Position numbers and translations under genes: made by a program. The notes under the pieces were generated by a model that saw only the letters and a list, made by a program, of their open reading frames with translations, was not told the origin of the DNA and ran no database searches. Of a DNA stretch of 64,000 nucleotides, positions 62,576 through 64,000 are shown piece after piece. Source of the stretch: Cyrtodaria siliqua (taxonomy: Eukaryota > Mollusca > Bivalvia > Adapedonta > Hiatellidae); NCBI GenBank assembly GCA_037043455.1, contig JAWPHD010004381.1, positions 62,001 through 126,000 on the forward strand, in the 5' to 3' direction. Within the stretch, counting starts at the first letter, position 1; each line of letters begins with the position of its first letter.

Positions 62576-63235
62576 TGCAATAGGACAAGCAGATAGGAAT
62601 ATTGCACTGTATGTCATTGCAATACGACAAACAGTTGTGAATATTGCAGTGTAAGCTGATGCAATAGGACAGGTATGAATATTGCAGTGTATGCTGATGC
62701 TACACAGTTATGAATATTGCAATATACTGATAACATACAACAGTTATAAATACTGCAGTGTCAACTGATGCAATAGGCCAGTTAAATGAACTGCATTGTA
62801 AGCCACTGCAACAATTATGAATATTGCAGTGTAAGGTGTTGCAATAGGACAAACAGTTATGAATATTGCAGTGTAAGGTTTTGCAAAAGGTTTTGCAATA
62901 TGACAAACAATTATGAATATTGCAGTGTACGGTGTTGCAATAGGACAAACAGTTATGAATATTGCAGTGTAAGGTATTGCAATAGGACAAACAGTTATGA
63001 ATATTGCAGTGTAAGGTGTTGCAATAGGACAAACAGTTATGAATAGTGCAGTGTAAGGTGTTGCAATAGGACAAACAGTTATGAATACTGCAGTATATAA
63101 GGTGTTGCAATAGGACAAACAGTTATGAATATTGCAGTGTAAGGTGTTGCAATAGGACAAACAGTTATGAATATTGCAGTGTAAGGTGTTGCAATAGGAC
63201 AAACAGAATATTGCAGGATAAGAACTGCAATAGGT
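62576..63235 (+). repeat. ~42-base array in RPAP1 3' UTR
   Basis: About 14 units of GTTATGAATATTGCAGTGTA, AGGTGTTGCAATAGGACAAA, CA. The first units read GTGTAAGCTGATGCAATAGG, like the coding end GTGTAGGCTGATGCAATAGG, so the array appears to start from the stop codon region. Confidence 0.9.
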
Positions 63236-63256
63236 CAGTTATGTATACACAATTTC

Positions 63257-63262
63257 ATTAAA
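63257..63262 (+). promoter_or_regulatory. Possible polyadenylation signal (ATTAAA)
   Basis: The first ATTAAA after the 3' UTR array, followed by a GTTATTGTTGCGTT tract at 63279. A canonical AATAAA is not seen until 63842. Position is plausible for the RPAP1 transcript end, but unproven. Confidence 0.25.
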
Positions 63263-63369
63263 ATTTGTTAATGAAGTGTTATTGTTGCGTTCTTATTTTT
63301 ACCAAAAACAACAACAACTAAGGTCTACAATAATAGAACATTAGTGTGTCAACATTGATGCTATATCAT

Positions 63370-64000
63370 ATTAGAAATAACAACCTTTTGGGACCAGTAG
63401 GTCAAATGTGAAGGTCACCATAACCCGATAATGAAGAACCTTGTCCACATGATAACTCTTCATAATCTGAAGCCATGTTGATCAATTTGAGGGGCTGACC
63501 CCTATTCATTTTGGGGTCAGTAGGTCAAAGATGAAGGTTGCCATGTCCCCATCATGAAAACTCTTATCCGCACAATAATTTCAAAATGTAGACTGGCCAT
63601 GATAATATTGTAGTCCCTATTTATTTGGCGGAACATGTAAAGGTCGCCATAGGTGGTTATGAAACATGTATCCCGCACAATAACTCTTGAATCTTTGTAG
63701 CCAGATTCAGCAAGAGAGAAAAATAGCAGACGGTTTTATTGAGTGTGTTCATGCAACACTTCCTATGTCCTCTAGCACCGGCTTAAGCAGTAGTTTACTT
63801 TAAAGCCACAGAGATTGGACTTGATGATCACAAAGGATCAGGAATAAATAACACTACTCACTTCTGATTTGTGGTCGGGGTGACTTTTTACAGCCACCAC
63901 ACAACACTAAATAAACGCTAGTGTAAATGTGAGTAATATAGGACCTACCATCCCAGATTGAATTTTTGCTGTAGTCAGAATTTATCTTCTTATCTTGTAT
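63370..64000 (+). repeat. Diverged interspersed repeat downstream of RPAP1
   Basis: Three diverged units of GGGACCAGTAGGTCAAATGT, GAAGGTCACCATAA with CGCACAATAACTCTT, 63390-63700. No gene seen from here to the window end. Confidence 0.5.

Noticed and set aside
62700..63202. Minus-strand frames of 136 and 152 codons (NIHNCLSYCNTLHC)
   Set aside because: Translations of the 42-base 3' UTR array.

Overview
This window is eukaryotic genomic DNA: GT-AG introns, tRNA-headed SINEs, inverted-repeat DNA transposons and very dense tandem repeats. Repeat types such as the 'AGCTCTACTGATC...CAGAGCT' hairpin followed by CGTCCGTC-rich sequence and ending in CTCTTGTTT are what I associate with bivalve mollusc genomes, so a bivalve is my best guess for the source (inference).

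Only one protein-coding gene can be supported. It lies on the + strand and fills 4223-62575: the 3' three quarters of RPAP1 (RNA polymerase II-associated protein 1). I place 24 exons totalling about 3.28 kb (about 1,090 codons), each with a GT-AG intron and agreeing in phase with its neighbours. They run from the segment just before the RPAP1 C-terminal signature domain to the stop codon at 62573-62575. The 5' exons, with the RPAP1_N domain, lie upstream of the window. Two lesions interrupt the reading frame: a probable one-base deficit in the exon at 40756-40959 and an in-frame TAA at 42799-42801.

The introns are 60-5,400 times-repeated noise only at first sight. Many of the minisatellites sit on an exon edge and are built from it, so each unit carries a copy of the neighbouring splice site, often with 10-60 bases of exon. 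Acceptor-derived arrays precede the exons at 4223, 10406, 15984, 21360, 33895 and 52291. Donor-derived arrays follow the exons ending at 6444, 24014, 42902, 48946 and 52456. A further array starts on the stop codon and fills the 3' UTR. The largest (28985-33894) holds about 84 copies of a pyrimidine tract plus CAG. One (20530-21359) has 63-base units that stay open in the frame of the exon they precede. Another intron holds about two dozen copies of AATAAA followed by a GT-rich tract (50575-51965). This exon-edge repeat expansion is the main novelty here.

The rest is interspersed repeats. Layout: 1-4038 repeats, no exon seen; 4039-21463 exons 1-8 with exon-edge arrays, a TTAA-flanked element and one hairpin element; 21464-28525 exons 9-12, with a 21-base array hit by a SINE and by a CAGGG-type element; 28526-42902 exons 13-17, the 58-base array and two inverted-repeat transposons; 42903-55798 exons 18-23 and several arrays; 55799-62575 a nested transposon in a 20-base array and the last exon; 62576-64000 3' UTR array and downstream repeats.
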